From positions 124,001 through 188,000 of the forward strand of contig NZ_CP010796.1 in assembly GCF_001483965.1 (NCBI RefSeq): DNA of 64,000 nt, read 5' to 3'. The notes under the pieces were generated by a model. That model did no database searches, was not told the origin of the DNA, and saw only the letters and a list, made by a program, of their open reading frames with translations. The translations under genes and the position numbers were made by a program. This document shows, one piece after another, positions 48,277 to 57,971 of this stretch (position 1 is its first letter; each line of letters begins with the position of its first letter). This DNA comes from Carnobacterium sp. CP1. GTDB lineage: Bacteria > Bacillota > Bacilli > Lactobacillales > Carnobacteriaceae.

Positions 48277-48327
48277 ATAAAAGGCTGTTTTTTTAGGGAT
48301 AACGATAAAGACATGGGGGAGAACACG

Positions 48328-49137
48328 ATGAAAAAGATTGTAAAACTACTGAGTGTATTGTGTCTTATAGGGGGATTTTTAGCGGCTTGCGGCAACAAAG
48401 AAGAAGAGAGCCAAGGAGTTAAAGAGCCCGTATTTACAGCGGAAGCTGGGGAAACGCTGATTGTTGGTTTAGATGATACCTTTGTGCCGATGGGGTTTAG
48501 AGATAATGAAGGAAATCTAACTGGGTTTGATGTAGAACTAGCTGAAGAAGCTGGCAAACGGTTAGGATTGACCCTTAAATTTCAACCCATCGATTGGTCA
48601 ATGAAAGAAACGGAGTTAAATACAGGAAAGATTGATGTAATCTGGAATGGATATGCTATTAATGAAGAACGCCAGAAAAAAGTGGCTTTTAGTGAACCAT
48701 ATGCTAGTTCAAGTCAAATTATTGTTGTTTTGAAAGATAGCCCAATCAAAAACTTAGCAGATTTAAAAGGAAAGACTGTAGCTTCGCAACAATCATCTAG
48801 TACAGTGAGTGTGTTAGAAAATGACCCAAGCAAAATCGTAAACACATTCGCAAACGAAGAGATTGTTCAATATCCTTCATATAATGATGTTTTTAATGAC
48901 TTAGACAGTAAACGCAGTGATGCAGTTGCAGTTAGCGAAGTTTATGCTCGTTACATTCTAAAGCAAAAAGGGCAAGAAAATTATCGGATTTTAGAGGAAA
49001 CATTCGGTAAAGAAGAAATGGCCGTTGGCTTACGGAAAACAGATAAAGAGTGGTTGAGAAAATTGAATGCTACATTAACAGCGATGCAAAAAGACGGAAC
49101 GGTCGATGCCATTAAGACTAAATGGTTTGGCGAATAA
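48328..49137 (+). CDS. Amino-acid ABC transporter binding lipoprotein 2
   Basis: Second family-3 binding protein, 269 residues, with lipobox GFLAAC and the same motif order as the first (LDDTFVPMGFRD, GFDVELAEEAG, DVIWNGYAINEER). The two are clearly a tandem duplication that has since diverged, perhaps to bind different ligands or affinities while sharing one permease. The ATG at 48328 follows GGGGGAG. It is 51 bp after gene 1 and 30 bp before the permease. Confidence 0.92.
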   Translation: MKKIVKLLSVLCLIGGFLAACGNKEEESQGVKEPVFTAEAGETLIVGLDDTFVPMGFRDNEGNLTGFDVELAEEAGKRLGLTLKFQPIDWSMKETELNTGKIDVIWNGYAINEERQKKVAFSEPYASSSQIIVVLKDSPIKNLADLKGKTVASQQSSSTVSVLENDPSKIVNTFANEEIVQYPSYNDVFNDLDSKRSDAVAVSEVYARYILKQKGQENYRILEETFGKEEMAVGLRKTDKEWLRKLNATLTAMQKDGTVDAIKTKWFGE

Positions 49138-49167
49138 ACCTTAATTAACCAACGGAAGAGGGATAAA

Positions 49168-49803
49168 ATGAATTTGATTAGCGATATTATGCCAGCTTTA
49201 CTGAATGGATTAACTACTACCTTATGCTTATTTTTTATTGTTTTTATTACGACTATACCTTTAGGATTCTTAGTCGCTTGTGTCCGCGTTTATGCTCCAA
49301 AGTGGCTTTCTTGGATCATACAAGTGTATATCTATGTGATGCGAGGGACACCTTTATTGTTGCAGCTTATGGTTGTGTTTTTCGGGCTCCCTTTAGTAGG
49401 GATAACGTTTGAGCGTTTTACCGCAGCTCTTTTAGCCTTTATTTTAAATTATACAGCGTACTATGCTGAAATTTTTAGAGGAGGTATTTTATCCGTACCA
49501 AAAGGTCAATTTGAAGCCATCAAAGTTTTGGGAATCGGAAAAATCCAAGGATTTAAACGCATTATTATTCCACAAGTTTTTCGCGTAGTGCTGCCTTCAG
49601 TAGGAAACGAAGTCATCTCACTTGTGAAAGATACCTCGCTTGTTTATATCTTAGGTCTGGGCGAATTGTTGAGAGCAGGTCAAATTGCGGCTAACACCTA
49701 TGCATCCTTGCTTCCTTTTGCAGCAGTGGGGCTGATTTACCTCCTTATCACAGGAGTCATTACTTTGGCTTTAAATGCTATTGAAAAGAAATTCAACTTT
49801 TAA
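49168..49803 (+). CDS. Amino-acid ABC transporter permease
   Basis: Membrane subunit of the polar amino-acid (HisMQ-type) ABC importer. It has 211 residues with about five helices. Seen: the EAA-type coupling loop (GGILSVPKGQFEAIKVLGIGKIQGFKRIIIPQ in pieces, with EAIKVLGIG), YVMRGTPLLLQL near the N-terminus, and SLVKDTSLVYILGLGEL. GGAAGAGG precedes the ATG. A single permease gene suggests a homodimer. Confidence 0.94.
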   Translation: MNLISDIMPALLNGLTTTLCLFFIVFITTIPLGFLVACVRVYAPKWLSWIIQVYIYVMRGTPLLLQLMVVFFGLPLVGITFERFTAALLAFILNYTAYYAEIFRGGILSVPKGQFEAIKVLGIGKIQGFKRIIIPQVFRVVLPSVGNEVISLVKDTSLVYILGLGELLRAGQIAANTYASLLPFAAVGLIYLLITGVITLALNAIEKKFNF

Positions 49804-49815
49804 GGAGGAAATAAA

Positions 49816-50508
49816 ATGGTGCTTAAAGCAGAAGGCATTTCTAAAGAATTTAATCGTTTAAAAGTAATTGATGACTTTGATTTCACCATAGAATCAAATG
49901 AGATCGTGACCTTAGTAGGAAAATCAGGTACCGGGAAAACAACATTAATGCGCTTATTGAACGGACTCGAGAAAGCGGATAAAGGAACGATCTCTATTGA
50001 TGGGCATTACTTATGTCGCGCAACTCCAGATGGCAAGACGGAGTACGTATCCAAGCAAGAAAGGAAAAAATACAGCAATCAAATTGGTATGGTTTTTCAA
50101 GACTATCAATTATTTCCTAACTTGACAGTAGTTGAAAATTGCATAGAAGCTCCTGTTTCTCAAAAGTTGTTGACCAAGTCAGAGGCCTACCAAAAAGCTG
50201 AAGAGTTATTGAGCCAAATGGGTCTGTCAGCCAAAAGAGATGTTTATCCGCGTACACTATCAGGCGGCCAGCAACAACGCGCGGCGATTGCCCGGGCTAT
50301 GATGTTGAATCCCAAAATTTTGTGTTTTGATGAGCCGACTTCTGCATTAGATGCTGAAACTTCTAATGAAGTGGGAAAGATGATTCAAAAAATAGCTGCT
50401 TCAGGAACTGGCATCCTAATTGTGACTCACGATACTGAATTTGCGAAAGTTTTTGGCACACGAGTTGTTTCATCGGATATTTTTTCAGGCCATAATGAAA
50501 AAGAATAA
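49816..50508 (+). CDS. Amino-acid ABC transporter ATPase
   Basis: ATP-binding subunit of the importer. It has 230 residues. Seen: Walker A GKSGTGKTT (residues 35-43), Q-loop (MVFQDYQLFPN), signature LSGGQQQRAAIARAM, Walker B ILCFDEPTSALDAE and H-loop IVTHDT. AGGAGG precedes the ATG, 12 bp after the permease. Last gene of the T-box-controlled unit. Confidence 0.95.
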   Translation: MVLKAEGISKEFNRLKVIDDFDFTIESNEIVTLVGKSGTGKTTLMRLLNGLEKADKGTISIDGHYLCRATPDGKTEYVSKQERKKYSNQIGMVFQDYQLFPNLTVVENCIEAPVSQKLLTKSEAYQKAEELLSQMGLSAKRDVYPRTLSGGQQQRAAIARAMMLNPKILCFDEPTSALDAETSNEVGKMIQKIAASGTGILIVTHDTEFAKVFGTRVVSSDIFSGHNEKE

Positions 50509-50562
50509 GGACTCTATTCGGAAAAAACCAATTTATTTTTTAATAAAAATGAAAACTATTGA

Positions 50563-50591
50563 TTGACGTAGAACTTGCTTTTTGGTATGCT
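50563..50591 (+). promoter_or_regulatory. Promoter of rplU operon
   Basis: TTGACG (50563-50568), 17 bases, TATGCT (50586-50591). Confidence 0.75.
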
Positions 50592-50595
50592 ACTA

Positions 50596-50704
50596 ATGTT
50601 GTTAATGTGTAGCACCACAACTACAACCGCGCGGGAATGAGTATACAAGACCAGCAATGGCGCTCATAACGGCGAGTCTAAGTCTAATAAGGAGGTGCGA
50701 ATAA
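50596..50704 (+). promoter_or_regulatory. Ribosomal L21 leader RNA
   Basis: Leader before rplU with the pieces AGCACCACAACTACAACCGC and GGCGAGTCTAAGTC and a GC-rich stem, matching the known Firmicutes L21 leader in position and look. It probably lets L21 control its own operon; the fold was judged by eye. Confidence 0.75.
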
Positions 50705-51013
50705 ATGTACGCAATTATAAAAACAGGTGGAAAACAAATTAAAGTTGAAGTTGGCCAAGCGATTTACATTGAAAAATTAAACGTTGAAGCTGGTGAAACT
50801 GTAACATTTGATGAAGTTATCTTAATAGGTGGCGAAGAAACAAAAGTTGGAGCTCCAACTATTGCCGGAGCTGTTGTTGAAGGTACTGTGGAAAAACAAG
50901 GTCGTCAAAAGAAAGTTACGACTTTTGTCTACAAACGCAGAAAAGACTCTCATCGCAAGCAAGGTCACCGTCAACCATATACAAAAGTAATGATCAATGC
51001 AATTAACGCGTAA
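50705..51013 (+). CDS. rplU: 50S ribosomal protein L21
   Basis: 23S rRNA-binding protein of the large subunit. It has 102 residues. Seen: [18 protein letters not shown] at the N-terminus and the conserved C-terminal [20 protein letters not shown]. First gene of the rplU-prp-rpmA operon, a conserved trio in Firmicutes. GGAGGTG precedes the ATG. Confidence 0.97.
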   Translation: MYAIIKTGGKQIKVEVGQAIYIEKLNVEAGETVTFDEVILIGGEETKVGAPTIAGAVVEGTVEKQGRQKKVTTFVYKRRKDSHRKQGHRQPYTKVMINAINA

Positions 51014-51030
51014 GAAAGTGGTGTTCGTGA

Positions 51031-51366
51031 ATGATTCAAGCATTTTTCAGACGTAATGACAAAGAAGACCTTGTCTCTTTTGAAGTTACTGGACATGCAG
51101 AGTCAGGAACTTACGGAAACGACATTGTCTGTGCAGCTGTATCGGCTCTAACCATCGGTACAACGAACAGTCTGGCTGTTTTAAGCGGCTTTACGCCTCT
51201 TATTGAAACCAACGATGAGGTTGAAGGTGGTTATTTATACGTTGAACTTCCTTTGGAAATCAATGATGAACAGTTGAACATTGCACAGATTCTTCTGGAA
51301 AGTCTTCTCTTATCCTTAATCGGTGTAGCAGAAGAGTACCCTGATTATGTCGAAATAAATCAATAA
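51031..51366 (+). CDS. prp: Prp, L27-processing cysteine protease
   Basis: Ribosomal-processing protease (YsxB family) that removes the short N-terminal extension of L27 before assembly. It has 111 residues. Seen: catalytic His in VTGHAESG and catalytic Cys in [12 protein letters not shown]. It lies between rplU and rpmA, and the adjacent L27 has the matching cleavage site, so the system is complete. Confidence 0.93.
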   Translation: MIQAFFRRNDKEDLVSFEVTGHAESGTYGNDIVCAAVSALTIGTTNSLAVLSGFTPLIETNDEVEGGYLYVELPLEINDEQLNIAQILLESLLLSLIGVAEEYPDYVEINQ

Positions 51367-51395
51367 TCCAGATTAAAACAGGAGGTGCAATACAG

Positions 51396-51680
51396 ATGTT
51401 AAAAATGAATTTACAATTCTTCGCTACTAAAAAAGGTGGCGGATCTACTACTAACGGTCGTGATTCACAATCTAAACGTTTAGGTGCTAAACGTGCAGAT
51501 GGTCAAACTGTTACTGGTGGTTCAATTCTATACCGTCAACGTGGGACTAAGATTTATCCAGGTACTAACGTAGGTATTGGCGGAGACGATACTTTGTTTG
51601 CTAAAATCGACGGCGTTGTTCGTTTCGAACGCAAAGGCCGCGACAAAAAACAAGTATCTGTTTATCCAGCTGCTCAATAA
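51396..51680 (+). CDS. rpmA: 50S ribosomal protein L27 (Prp-cleaved form)
   Basis: L27 reaches the peptidyl-transferase centre with its N-terminus. It has 94 residues including the Firmicutes extension MLKMNLQFF, cut by Prp after the second Phe to expose ATKKGGGST. The rest ([25 protein letters not shown] in pieces, [14 protein letters not shown]) is standard. AGGAGGTG precedes the ATG. A terminator follows. Confidence 0.97.
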   Translation: MLKMNLQFFATKKGGGSTTNGRDSQSKRLGAKRADGQTVTGGSILYRQRGTKIYPGTNVGIGGDDTLFAKIDGVVRFERKGRDKKQVSVYPAAQ

Positions 51681-51690
51681 TTAAACATAA

Positions 51691-51727
51691 AAAAACTCTT
51701 CTATTCCGTAGAAGAGCTTTTTTTTTA
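51691..51727 (+). terminator. Terminator of the rplU-prp-rpmA operon
   Basis: AACTCTTCTA and TAGAAGAGCTT arms followed by a long T run. Confidence 0.88.
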
Positions 51728-51774
51728 AGTTTTTAATTTTTTAGCAACGGACCTCTCTTAGAAGGAGTGTTAAA

Positions 51775-52110
51775 ATGAGTGATTTAATCATTGGAATTCT
51801 TGGGATTAGTATTACAGCAGCAGTCATCATTATTTTTTTAATCGGTTTAGTTAAATTTTTGGTCTGGTTATACTATGACGCTGAAGCTAGACGAATGCGC
51901 GGATGGTTGTGGGTGCTGATAGCACTGGTCACATTTCTGATTCCAGGTCTGATTATTTATCTGATCCTAAGAAAACCAGCAAGCAATTTTAGTTACCGCA
52001 ATTCTAAAAAGAGTCAATTATGGAAAACTTCTTTAAAGTATTTTATAATTGCCATAATGGTGGCTGTGATTATTGGCGGAGTAATCGCTTATGCGCAGCT
52101 GAAAATGTAA
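51775..52110 (+). CDS. Small membrane protein, PLDc_N-like
   Basis: Has 111 residues and three hydrophobic helices (about residues 5-32, 44-66 and 85-108). The segment DAEARRMRGWLWVLIALVTFLIPGLIIYLILRK resembles the phospholipase-D N-terminal/membrane domain found in many small Firmicutes proteins (quoted in parts: RMRGWLWVLIAL, PGLIIYLILR). No catalytic domain follows. Function unknown. AGAAGGAG precedes the ATG. Confidence 0.6.
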   Translation: MSDLIIGILGISITAAVIIIFLIGLVKFLVWLYYDAEARRMRGWLWVLIALVTFLIPGLIIYLILRKPASNFSYRNSKKSQLWKTSLKYFIIAIMVAVIIGGVIAYAQLKM

Positions 52111-52192
52111 TAAATCAGCAAATGAGGGCACTTTTTTAGTGGGATTCTCAAACACGTAAAGGGCCTTCTTTTACAGACGGTTAAATTCAAAC

Positions 52193-52221
52193 TTGAAGTT
52201 TATCCGTTTATTCGTTAAAAT
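52193..52221 (+). promoter_or_regulatory. Promoter of ytxK-ackA
   Basis: TTGAAG (52193-52198), 17 bases, TAAAAT (52216-52221). No clear cre site is seen nearby. Confidence 0.65.
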
Positions 52222-52321
52222 AGTACAGGTGAGTTTAAATAAGTAAACAGATTTCTAAGGCTGTCTCTATTTATAGTTTATAGTGAAACGGCTATGTTAT
52301 AAAGAAAAGAGGTTAAATTTA

Positions 52322-53329
52322 TTGTCTCAAAAAGAGATTGAAAACTTATTTTCAAAACTAGATTCTACTGTTAAATTGCTACAGAAAAATATAGGTGTTT
52401 CATATTTGGAAGGACTAGCTGAAACGGGAGAAAATATTCTTGATGACAAGAAAGCAAGACAAGTAGATAATTTACTGTCAAATGAAACAATGGAAATGCT
52501 GAATAAGATCTATCATGAAATATCTTTGGAAAACATGGATCCTGAAGAAATACGGAAAAGTTTTCAATTGGCTCTTTTAAAGGGTGCTAAAGAAGATAGT
52601 CTGCAGGCAAACCATCAAATGACACCAGATGCCATTGGATTTATTTTGACTTATCTAATCGAGAAAGTACTGGGGACGGAAGCAAAAGCTATTCGTTTGC
52701 TGGATCCAGCGGTTGGAACAGGAAATTTATTATCAACCGTCTATAATGGTTTAACGTCTAAGAAAATCGAAGTTGAGGCTGAAGGAATCGATAATGATGA
52801 TCTGTTGTTGTCACTGGCTTTGATTAATACAGAATTACAAGGACAAACAATCAAACTGACTCATCAAGATGCCTTAACCGGTCTGCTGGTTGATCCGGTA
52901 GATATTGTCGTAAGCGATTTGCCAGTTGGTTTCTATCCAGTGGATGAGCGTGCGAAAGATTTCAAGACAAGTGCGAAAGAAGGGCACTCCTTTGCACATC
53001 ATTTGTTTATTGAGCAAAGCATCCATTACTTGAAAAAAGGCGGTTACGGAGTGTTTTTGGTTCCTTCCCAGCTATTTGAAACAGAAGCAGCTGCTGCGTT
53101 AACTAAAATGATTCAAGAAGAAGCTTATCTTCAAGGAATGCTTCATCTGCCGAAAGAATTATTTCAAACAAAAAGCTCACGCAAGTCTATTCTTTTACTT
53201 CAGAAAAAAGGAAATAATGCTAAACAAGTGAAACAAGTTTTGCTTGCGCAAATTCCTGATTTTAAAAATCAACAAGCTATGTTCCGCTTTATGCAGGAAG
53301 TTGAAACTTGGAATAAAAAAAATAATTAA
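52322..53329 (+). CDS. YtxK-type N6-adenine methyltransferase-like protein
   Basis: Class I SAM-dependent methyltransferase fold, 335 residues. Seen: an N-terminal helical region, motif [12 protein letters not shown], and [11 protein letters not shown] where DNA-adenine methylases have NPPY. The same substitution occurs, as I recall, in B. subtilis YtxK, so it is probably family-typical. It sits 22 bp before ackA, as in Bacillus. Start TTG at 52322 after AAGAGGTT; a longer reading from 52283 starts before that site. Substrate unknown. Confidence 0.8.
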   Translation: MSQKEIENLFSKLDSTVKLLQKNIGVSYLEGLAETGENILDDKKARQVDNLLSNETMEMLNKIYHEISLENMDPEEIRKSFQLALLKGAKEDSLQANHQMTPDAIGFILTYLIEKVLGTEAKAIRLLDPAVGTGNLLSTVYNGLTSKKIEVEAEGIDNDDLLLSLALINTELQGQTIKLTHQDALTGLLVDPVDIVVSDLPVGFYPVDERAKDFKTSAKEGHSFAHHLFIEQSIHYLKKGGYGVFLVPSQLFETEAAAALTKMIQEEAYLQGMLHLPKELFQTKSSRKSILLLQKKGNNAKQVKQVLLAQIPDFKNQQAMFRFMQEVETWNKKNN

Positions 53330-53351
53330 AAACAAAGGAGATTCACCCACT

Positions 53352-54545
53352 ATGTCAAAAACAATCGCAATCAATGCAGGTAGTTCAAGTTTAAAATTCA
53401 CGTTATACGAAATGCCAGCAGAAGAAGAAATCGTTTCAGGAATTATTGAACGGGTCGGATTAAGTGATTCCGTTTTTACTACGAAATATAACGGCGAAAA
53501 GTATAAAGTTGTAGAAGATATCAAAAACCACGAAATTGCTATTCAAATGGTTTTAGACAAACTGATTGAATTAAACGTTATTGAAAATTACGATGAAATC
53601 ACAGGAGTAGGCCACCGTGTTGTAGCAGGTGGAGAATTATTTAAAGATTCTGCTTTAGTAACCGATGAAGTAGTGGCACAAATTGAAAGCTTATCAGAAT
53701 TTGCACCTTTGCACAATCCAGCTAACGCTACAGGAATCAAAGCATTTAAAAAATTGTTGCCAAATATCACAAGTGTAGCTGTATTTGATACATCTTTCCA
53801 TACTTCTATGCCGAAAGAAAATTATTTATACAGTGTTCCTATGAGTTATTATGAAGATTTTGCAGCTCGTAAATATGGAGCTCACGGAACTTCTCATAAG
53901 TATGTATCAGAACGTGCAGCAGAAATGTTGGGCAAACCGCTTGAAGAAACAAAATTGATTACTTGTCATCTAGGTAACGGCGGTTCAATTACAGCTGTTG
54001 AAGGTGGAAAATCAGTAGATACATCGATGGGCTTCACACCTTTAGCTGGTATCACAATGGGAACGCGCTCTGGAGATATTGACGCTTCTTTATTGCCATT
54101 CTTAATGAACAAATTAGGCATTACAGATATTAACGAAATGATTTACATTTTAAACAATAAATCAGGATTATTAGGACTTTCTGACGTATCTAGCGATATG
54201 CGTGATGTAGAAGAAGCAGCTGAAGCAGGCAATGAACAAGCACAAACAGCATTAGATATTTTTTATAACCGTGTACAAAAATACATTGGTCAATATTTTG
54301 CAGTATTAAATGGTGCAGATGCAATTGTCTTTACAGCAGGTATTGGTGAAAACTCTCCAGAAACTCGTCAAATCATTATTGACGGAATGGATTGGTTTGG
54401 AGCAAAAATTGACGAAGAAGCAAATAAAGTGCGTGGAGAAGAGCGCATTATTTCAACAGCTGATTCGAAAGTTAAAGTATTGTTGATTCCAACGAACGAA
54501 GAAATTGCAATTGCTCGTGACGTAGAAAGACTACGCGTTAAGTAA
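53352..54545 (+). CDS. ackA: Acetate kinase
   Basis: Converts acetyl phosphate and ADP to acetate and ATP in overflow and fermentative metabolism. It has 397 residues from the ATG at 53352, after AAAGGAG. Seen: NAGSSSLKF at the N-terminus, [32 protein letters not shown] in pieces, and [11 protein letters not shown] and TAGIGENS. Upstream in-frame codons belong to the ytxK end. Own terminator. Confidence 0.96.
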   Translation: MSKTIAINAGSSSLKFTLYEMPAEEEIVSGIIERVGLSDSVFTTKYNGEKYKVVEDIKNHEIAIQMVLDKLIELNVIENYDEITGVGHRVVAGGELFKDSALVTDEVVAQIESLSEFAPLHNPANATGIKAFKKLLPNITSVAVFDTSFHTSMPKENYLYSVPMSYYEDFAARKYGAHGTSHKYVSERAAEMLGKPLEETKLITCHLGNGGSITAVEGGKSVDTSMGFTPLAGITMGTRSGDIDASLLPFLMNKLGITDINEMIYILNNKSGLLGLSDVSSDMRDVEEAAEAGNEQAQTALDIFYNRVQKYIGQYFAVLNGADAIVFTAGIGENSPETRQIIIDGMDWFGAKIDEEANKVRGEERIISTADSKVKVLLIPTNEEIAIARDVERLRVK

Positions 54546-54579
54546 TTAAAGAGTTAGCAGAGAAAAATAAACTTTGATG

Positions 54580-54624
54580 AAAACACCTTGTGCTCTAGAA
54601 TGTAGAGGGAACAAGGTGTTTTTT
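54580..54624 (+). terminator. Terminator of ackA
   Basis: AAAACACCTTGT and ACAAGGTGTTTT arms (with CTCTA/TAGAG inside) and a T tail. Confidence 0.88.
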
Positions 54625-54625
54625 G

Positions 54626-54873
<248 letters not shown>

Positions 54874-55126
54874 TTATAATAATCTACTCAATTTTCGTTT
54901 ATAGGTGATAAAAAGATTTTTCATTCCTCTTGAGATTGCAGTGTAAAGAATCTTTTGATCTCTTTCAGTTGAGTAGTTATCTTCTGAAGCATCATAAATG
55001 AGTACATTATCAAATTCTAAACCTTTTGATAAACTAATCGGCAATACATCCACAATTAGATTACCCTCTAAATGAATTCTAAGCATTTCAGCTTCTGTTT
55101 CAGTTTTGGTAATAATATTCCTGGAT
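54874..55126 (-). pseudogene. C-terminal remnant of a HelD/UvrD-like helicase
   Basis: About 80 residues that match the end of superfamily I helicases of the HelD type: ITKTETEAEMLRIHLEG, VLPISLSKGLEFDNVLIYDASED (motif V, in parts) and ILYTAISRGMKNLFI (motif VI). A stop lies just upstream in frame and the N-terminal 600 or so residues are absent, so this is a dead end piece, not a functional gene. It borders a TAAC repeat and a terminator. Confidence 0.8.
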
Positions 55127-55143
55127 TTTTAAATTAGACAGCT

Positions 55144-55184
55144 GAAAAGGCCTTGAAAAGTTATATTTTCAAGGCCTTTTTTGG
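55144..55184. terminator. Bidirectional terminator after uspA
   Basis: AAAAGGCCTTGAAAA pairs with TTTTCAAGGCCTTTT; A and T runs on both sides. Confidence 0.85.
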
Positions 55185-55193
55185 GTTAAAAAA

Positions 55194-55655
55194 TTATGAG
55201 TCCCTTTTATTCTCTAAGTCAGTTCTGACAATAAGAACGTCGCATGACGCATGTCTGATAACGTATTCAGAAACAGAACCAATAAAAATCCGCTCAACGG
55301 CATTTAAACCGGTAGCTCCTAATAAAATCAAATCAACATTTTTATCTTCAGGTATTTGTTTTGCAATTAATACTTTTGGAGAACCATATTCAATAGAATA
55401 GCTAATATCTGCGACACGGTGGTTCTTAGCATAGCGTACGTATTCTTCTAAAGTAGTTTTGGCTTGTTCATTAGCTTTTTCAGCCATCGAACCATCAAAA
55501 GTAGAAATACTTTGAAAAGCTCTTGTATCAATAACGTGAACAAGCAGCAACGTTGAATTATTCCGTACAGCTACTTGAACGGCTTTTTTAAAAGCGAGTT
55601 CCGCTTCTTTTGAACCATCAATTGCGACTAAAATACGATTGTATTGTTGTAACAT
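55194..55655 (-). CDS. Universal stress protein (UspA family)
   Basis: Nucleotide-binding stress protein of 153 residues. Seen: ILVAIDGSKEAELAFKKAV at the N-terminus, LLLGATGLNAVERIFIGSVS with the ATP-binding G-x2-G-x9-G(S/T) pattern, and CDVLIVR at the end. It is therefore likely an ATP-binding subtype. I use the ATG at 55655, 8 bases after GGAG; a GTG at 55664 is inside the ribosome site. Single gene. Confidence 0.92.
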   Translation of the reverse strand: MLQQYNRILVAIDGSKEAELAFKKAVQVAVRNNSTLLLVHVIDTRAFQSISTFDGSMAEKANEQAKTTLEEYVRYAKNHRVADISYSIEYGSPKVLIAKQIPEDKNVDLILLGATGLNAVERIFIGSVSEYVIRHASCDVLIVRTDLENKRDS

Positions 55656-55811
55656 ATAAACCACTCCATCCTTATAAAATTTTAATGTATGATGATGAAT
55701 AGATTGTTCTTATAGTTATTGTACCCTAAAAAAATCCGTTTTCATAGAAATTACATTTATTTAAGTAAGGGACTCTTTAAAAGAAAAAATGAAAGAGTCA
55801 AAAGTTGTAGA

Positions 55812-56096
55812 TCAAGGCATTAAACGATTTAAACCAAAAATAAAAATAAGCATACAAAAGCTGATTACACCTAATACAGAAAAGGCAAGCCAGAGCGGAC
55901 GATAAAAAACCAAAATAGCAGTAGCAAATCCGTTAATAGCTAGTAAGCTTCCGATAAAAGAAAAAAATTTCTGAGCAAATCGAGCTTTTTCAGATTGAGA
56001 TTCAGTAATAAAAACAGTTGCTTTGCCGCTCCATAAGAAATAGGCTGCATAGAAAAGCAGTAACGTGAAAAGTCCAAATAAAATAGATACGAGCAT
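55812..56096 (-). CDS. Small membrane protein, unknown
   Basis: Has 94 residues with three hydrophobic helices (about 2-22, 44-62 and 70-90) and a short charged cytoplasmic loop (TESQSEKARFAQK). No signal or known motif; a DUF3784-like fold is possible but not shown. GGAGAAT precedes the ATG. It lies alone between uspA and the 6S RNA gene. Confidence 0.6.
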   Translation of the reverse strand: MLVSILFGLFTLLLFYAAYFLWSGKATVFITESQSEKARFAQKFFSFIGSLLAINGFATAILVFYRPLWLAFSVLGVISFCMLIFIFGLNRLMP

Positions 56097-56171
56097 GATG
56101 TATTCTCCTTTTTATCTTCTAATGGTTTTTGCGCTCCAAGGGCACTGTAACTATTGTATCATCAGGGAAAA

Positions 56172-56203
56172 GAAAAAAGCCATTCAATAAAGAATGGCTT
56201 TCA
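56172..56203 (-). terminator. Terminator of 6S RNA
   Basis: On the minus strand AAAGCCATTC pairs with GAATGGCTTT, followed by T residues, about 20 bases after the RNA. Confidence 0.85.
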
Positions 56204-56221
56204 AAGTCTTTCAACTTTAAT

Positions 56222-56411
56222 TAAGAAATCCGGTGATGCCGTTGGTACGTCCAGGTTGTATTGAACCCGCAGTTAGCAGGTGGGCTCCGCTGTCAAACGT
56301 CTAGCTACCAAGTGAAAAGGCATGCTATCAGTTTGAATCAGTTTGGATCCCAAGGTAATATTAATTGTTCGGTCAACACATGTTGGACATGACGAACATC
56401 TCAGAAATCTT
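56222..56411 (-). ncRNA. ssrS: 6S RNA (RNA polymerase regulator)
   Basis: About 190 nt that mimic an open promoter and bind housekeeping RNA polymerase. Seen: a 5' strand with TTTCTGAGATGTTCG and a 3' strand with GGCATCACCGGATTTCTT that pair as the closing stem, as in E. coli 6S (CTGAGATGTTCG and GGCATC...). Between them are GC-rich stems and the expected central bubble. It lies just downstream of rarA, the common location in Firmicutes. Own strong promoter and terminator. Confidence 0.85.
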
Positions 56412-56417
56412 ATCCTT

Positions 56418-56446
56418 ATAGTAGCATATACCTATAATACTGTCAA
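56418..56446 (-). promoter_or_regulatory. Promoter of 6S RNA
   Basis: On the minus strand TTGACA, 17 bases, TACTAT; transcription would start near 56411. An ideal -35 supports a strongly expressed RNA. Confidence 0.85.
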
Positions 56447-56500
56447 ACGATTGAGCTGTCTTTTCAAAGATGAAACAGCTTAGAATGAATGAAGAAAGCG

Positions 56501-57778
56501 TTATTTTTTCTTTTTCGCTTGATTTATTTTGTCGTACTGTTGAGCTAATGCGTCTTCGTATTTTCCAGTGTGATTGGGTTGGTAATACAGAGCCTGCTTT
56601 AATTTATCAGGCAAATATTGTTGATCGACCCAAGCACTAGGATAGCTATGAGGATATTGGTAAGTTACGCCCCGACCTAGTTTTTTAGCACCGCTGTAGT
56701 GGGAATCTCTTAAATGATCGGGAACGTCACCGCTCTTTCCTGCTCGAATATCTGCGAGAGCAGCATCAATCGCTACGTAAGTCGAATTTGATTTGGGGGA
56801 AAGAGATAAATCGACTACAGCGTTAGCCAAAGGAATTCTAGCTTCCGGAAAGCCAAGTTTTTCAGCCGCTTGTACAGCGGTGACGGTCCTTTGAGCAGCT
56901 GCAGGATTGGCTAAACCAATATCTTCATATGCGATGACCATTAATCTTCTAGCAATAATTGGCAAATCACCGGCTTCAACTAAACGGCCTAAATAATGGA
57001 GTGCAGCATTAACATCACTTCCGCGAATAGACTTTTGTAATGCTGAGATAACATCGTAGTGAGCATCGCCGTTTTTATCGTGAGTCAACGCTTTACGCTG
57101 AATACATTCTTCAACAATATCTAAGGTAATCTGAATGGTACCCGTTTCATCAGGATCAGTTGATTTAACGGCTAATTCTAAACCATTTAAAGCACTTCTT
57201 AAATCTCCATTGGTTGCTCGGGATAAATGCAAGAGTGCTGTATCCGAAAGAGCAACAGATTCATTGCCTAGTCCACGTTCTTTATCTTTTAAAGCACTCA
57301 TTAAAGCTAGTTGAATGTCTTCAATGGAGAGAGGCTTTAATTCAAAAATTTGCGAACGACTCCGAACAGCGGGATTTATTGTGATATAGGGATTCTCGGT
57401 CGTAGCCCCAATCATGATGACACGACCATTTTCCAAGTGAGGCAATAAAAAATCCTGTTTTGGTTTATCCAGACGATGAACTTCATCAAGCAATAAAATA
57501 ACAGAACCGCTCATTTTAGCTTCTTCTACGACCACTTGCAAATCTTTCTTCGTATCAGTAGCTGCATTCAACATCCGAAAAGCATATTGGGTGGAACCAG
57601 CAATAGCACTAGCAATACTGGTTTTTCCAATTCCTGGAGGTCCATATAAAATCATGGAAGACAGCATTTTAGCGTCCACCATACGACGGATGATTTTTCC
57701 GTTGCCTACTAAGTGAGTTTGTCCTACAATTTGGTCAATATTAGTCGGACGCATACGAAAAGCTAACGGTTTATTCAA
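56501..57778 (-). CDS. rarA: RarA (MgsA) replication-associated AAA+ ATPase
   Basis: AAA+ protein related to clamp loaders that acts at stalled replication forks. It has 425 residues. Seen: N-terminal RMRPTNIDQIVGQTHLVG, Walker A YGPPGIGKTS near residues 45-54, Walker B LLLDEVHR, sensor 1 IGATTENPY, and the C-terminal domain (YEDIGLANPAAAQ, PHSYPSAWVDQQYLP). GGAGGC precedes the ATG. Adjacent 6S RNA is the usual neighbour. Confidence 0.95.
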   Translation of the reverse strand: MNKPLAFRMRPTNIDQIVGQTHLVGNGKIIRRMVDAKMLSSMILYGPPGIGKTSIASAIAGSTQYAFRMLNAATDTKKDLQVVVEEAKMSGSVILLLDEVHRLDKPKQDFLLPHLENGRVIMIGATTENPYITINPAVRSRSQIFELKPLSIEDIQLALMSALKDKERGLGNESVALSDTALLHLSRATNGDLRSALNGLELAVKSTDPDETGTIQITLDIVEECIQRKALTHDKNGDAHYDVISALQKSIRGSDVNAALHYLGRLVEAGDLPIIARRLMVIAYEDIGLANPAAAQRTVTAVQAAEKLGFPEARIPLANAVVDLSLSPKSNSTYVAIDAALADIRAGKSGDVPDHLRDSHYSGAKKLGRGVTYQYPHSYPSAWVDQQYLPDKLKQALYYQPNHTGKYEDALAQQYDKINQAKKKK

Positions 57779-57971
57779 AGCAGAAGGCCTCCTTAAAAAT
57801 TCTTTCTATATAGTATACCATTTTAGTGGAAAGTCTTCTACTGATTAAGAACATTTGTTTGCTTTTTCGAAACCGGTAAAACTTCTTTTGGCCGCTTGCA
57901 GACAAGCAGAGAGGCTCCCTATTCTATAAGAATTATGCTATTATGGACTAGATTAAATGGGGGAATAGGTA

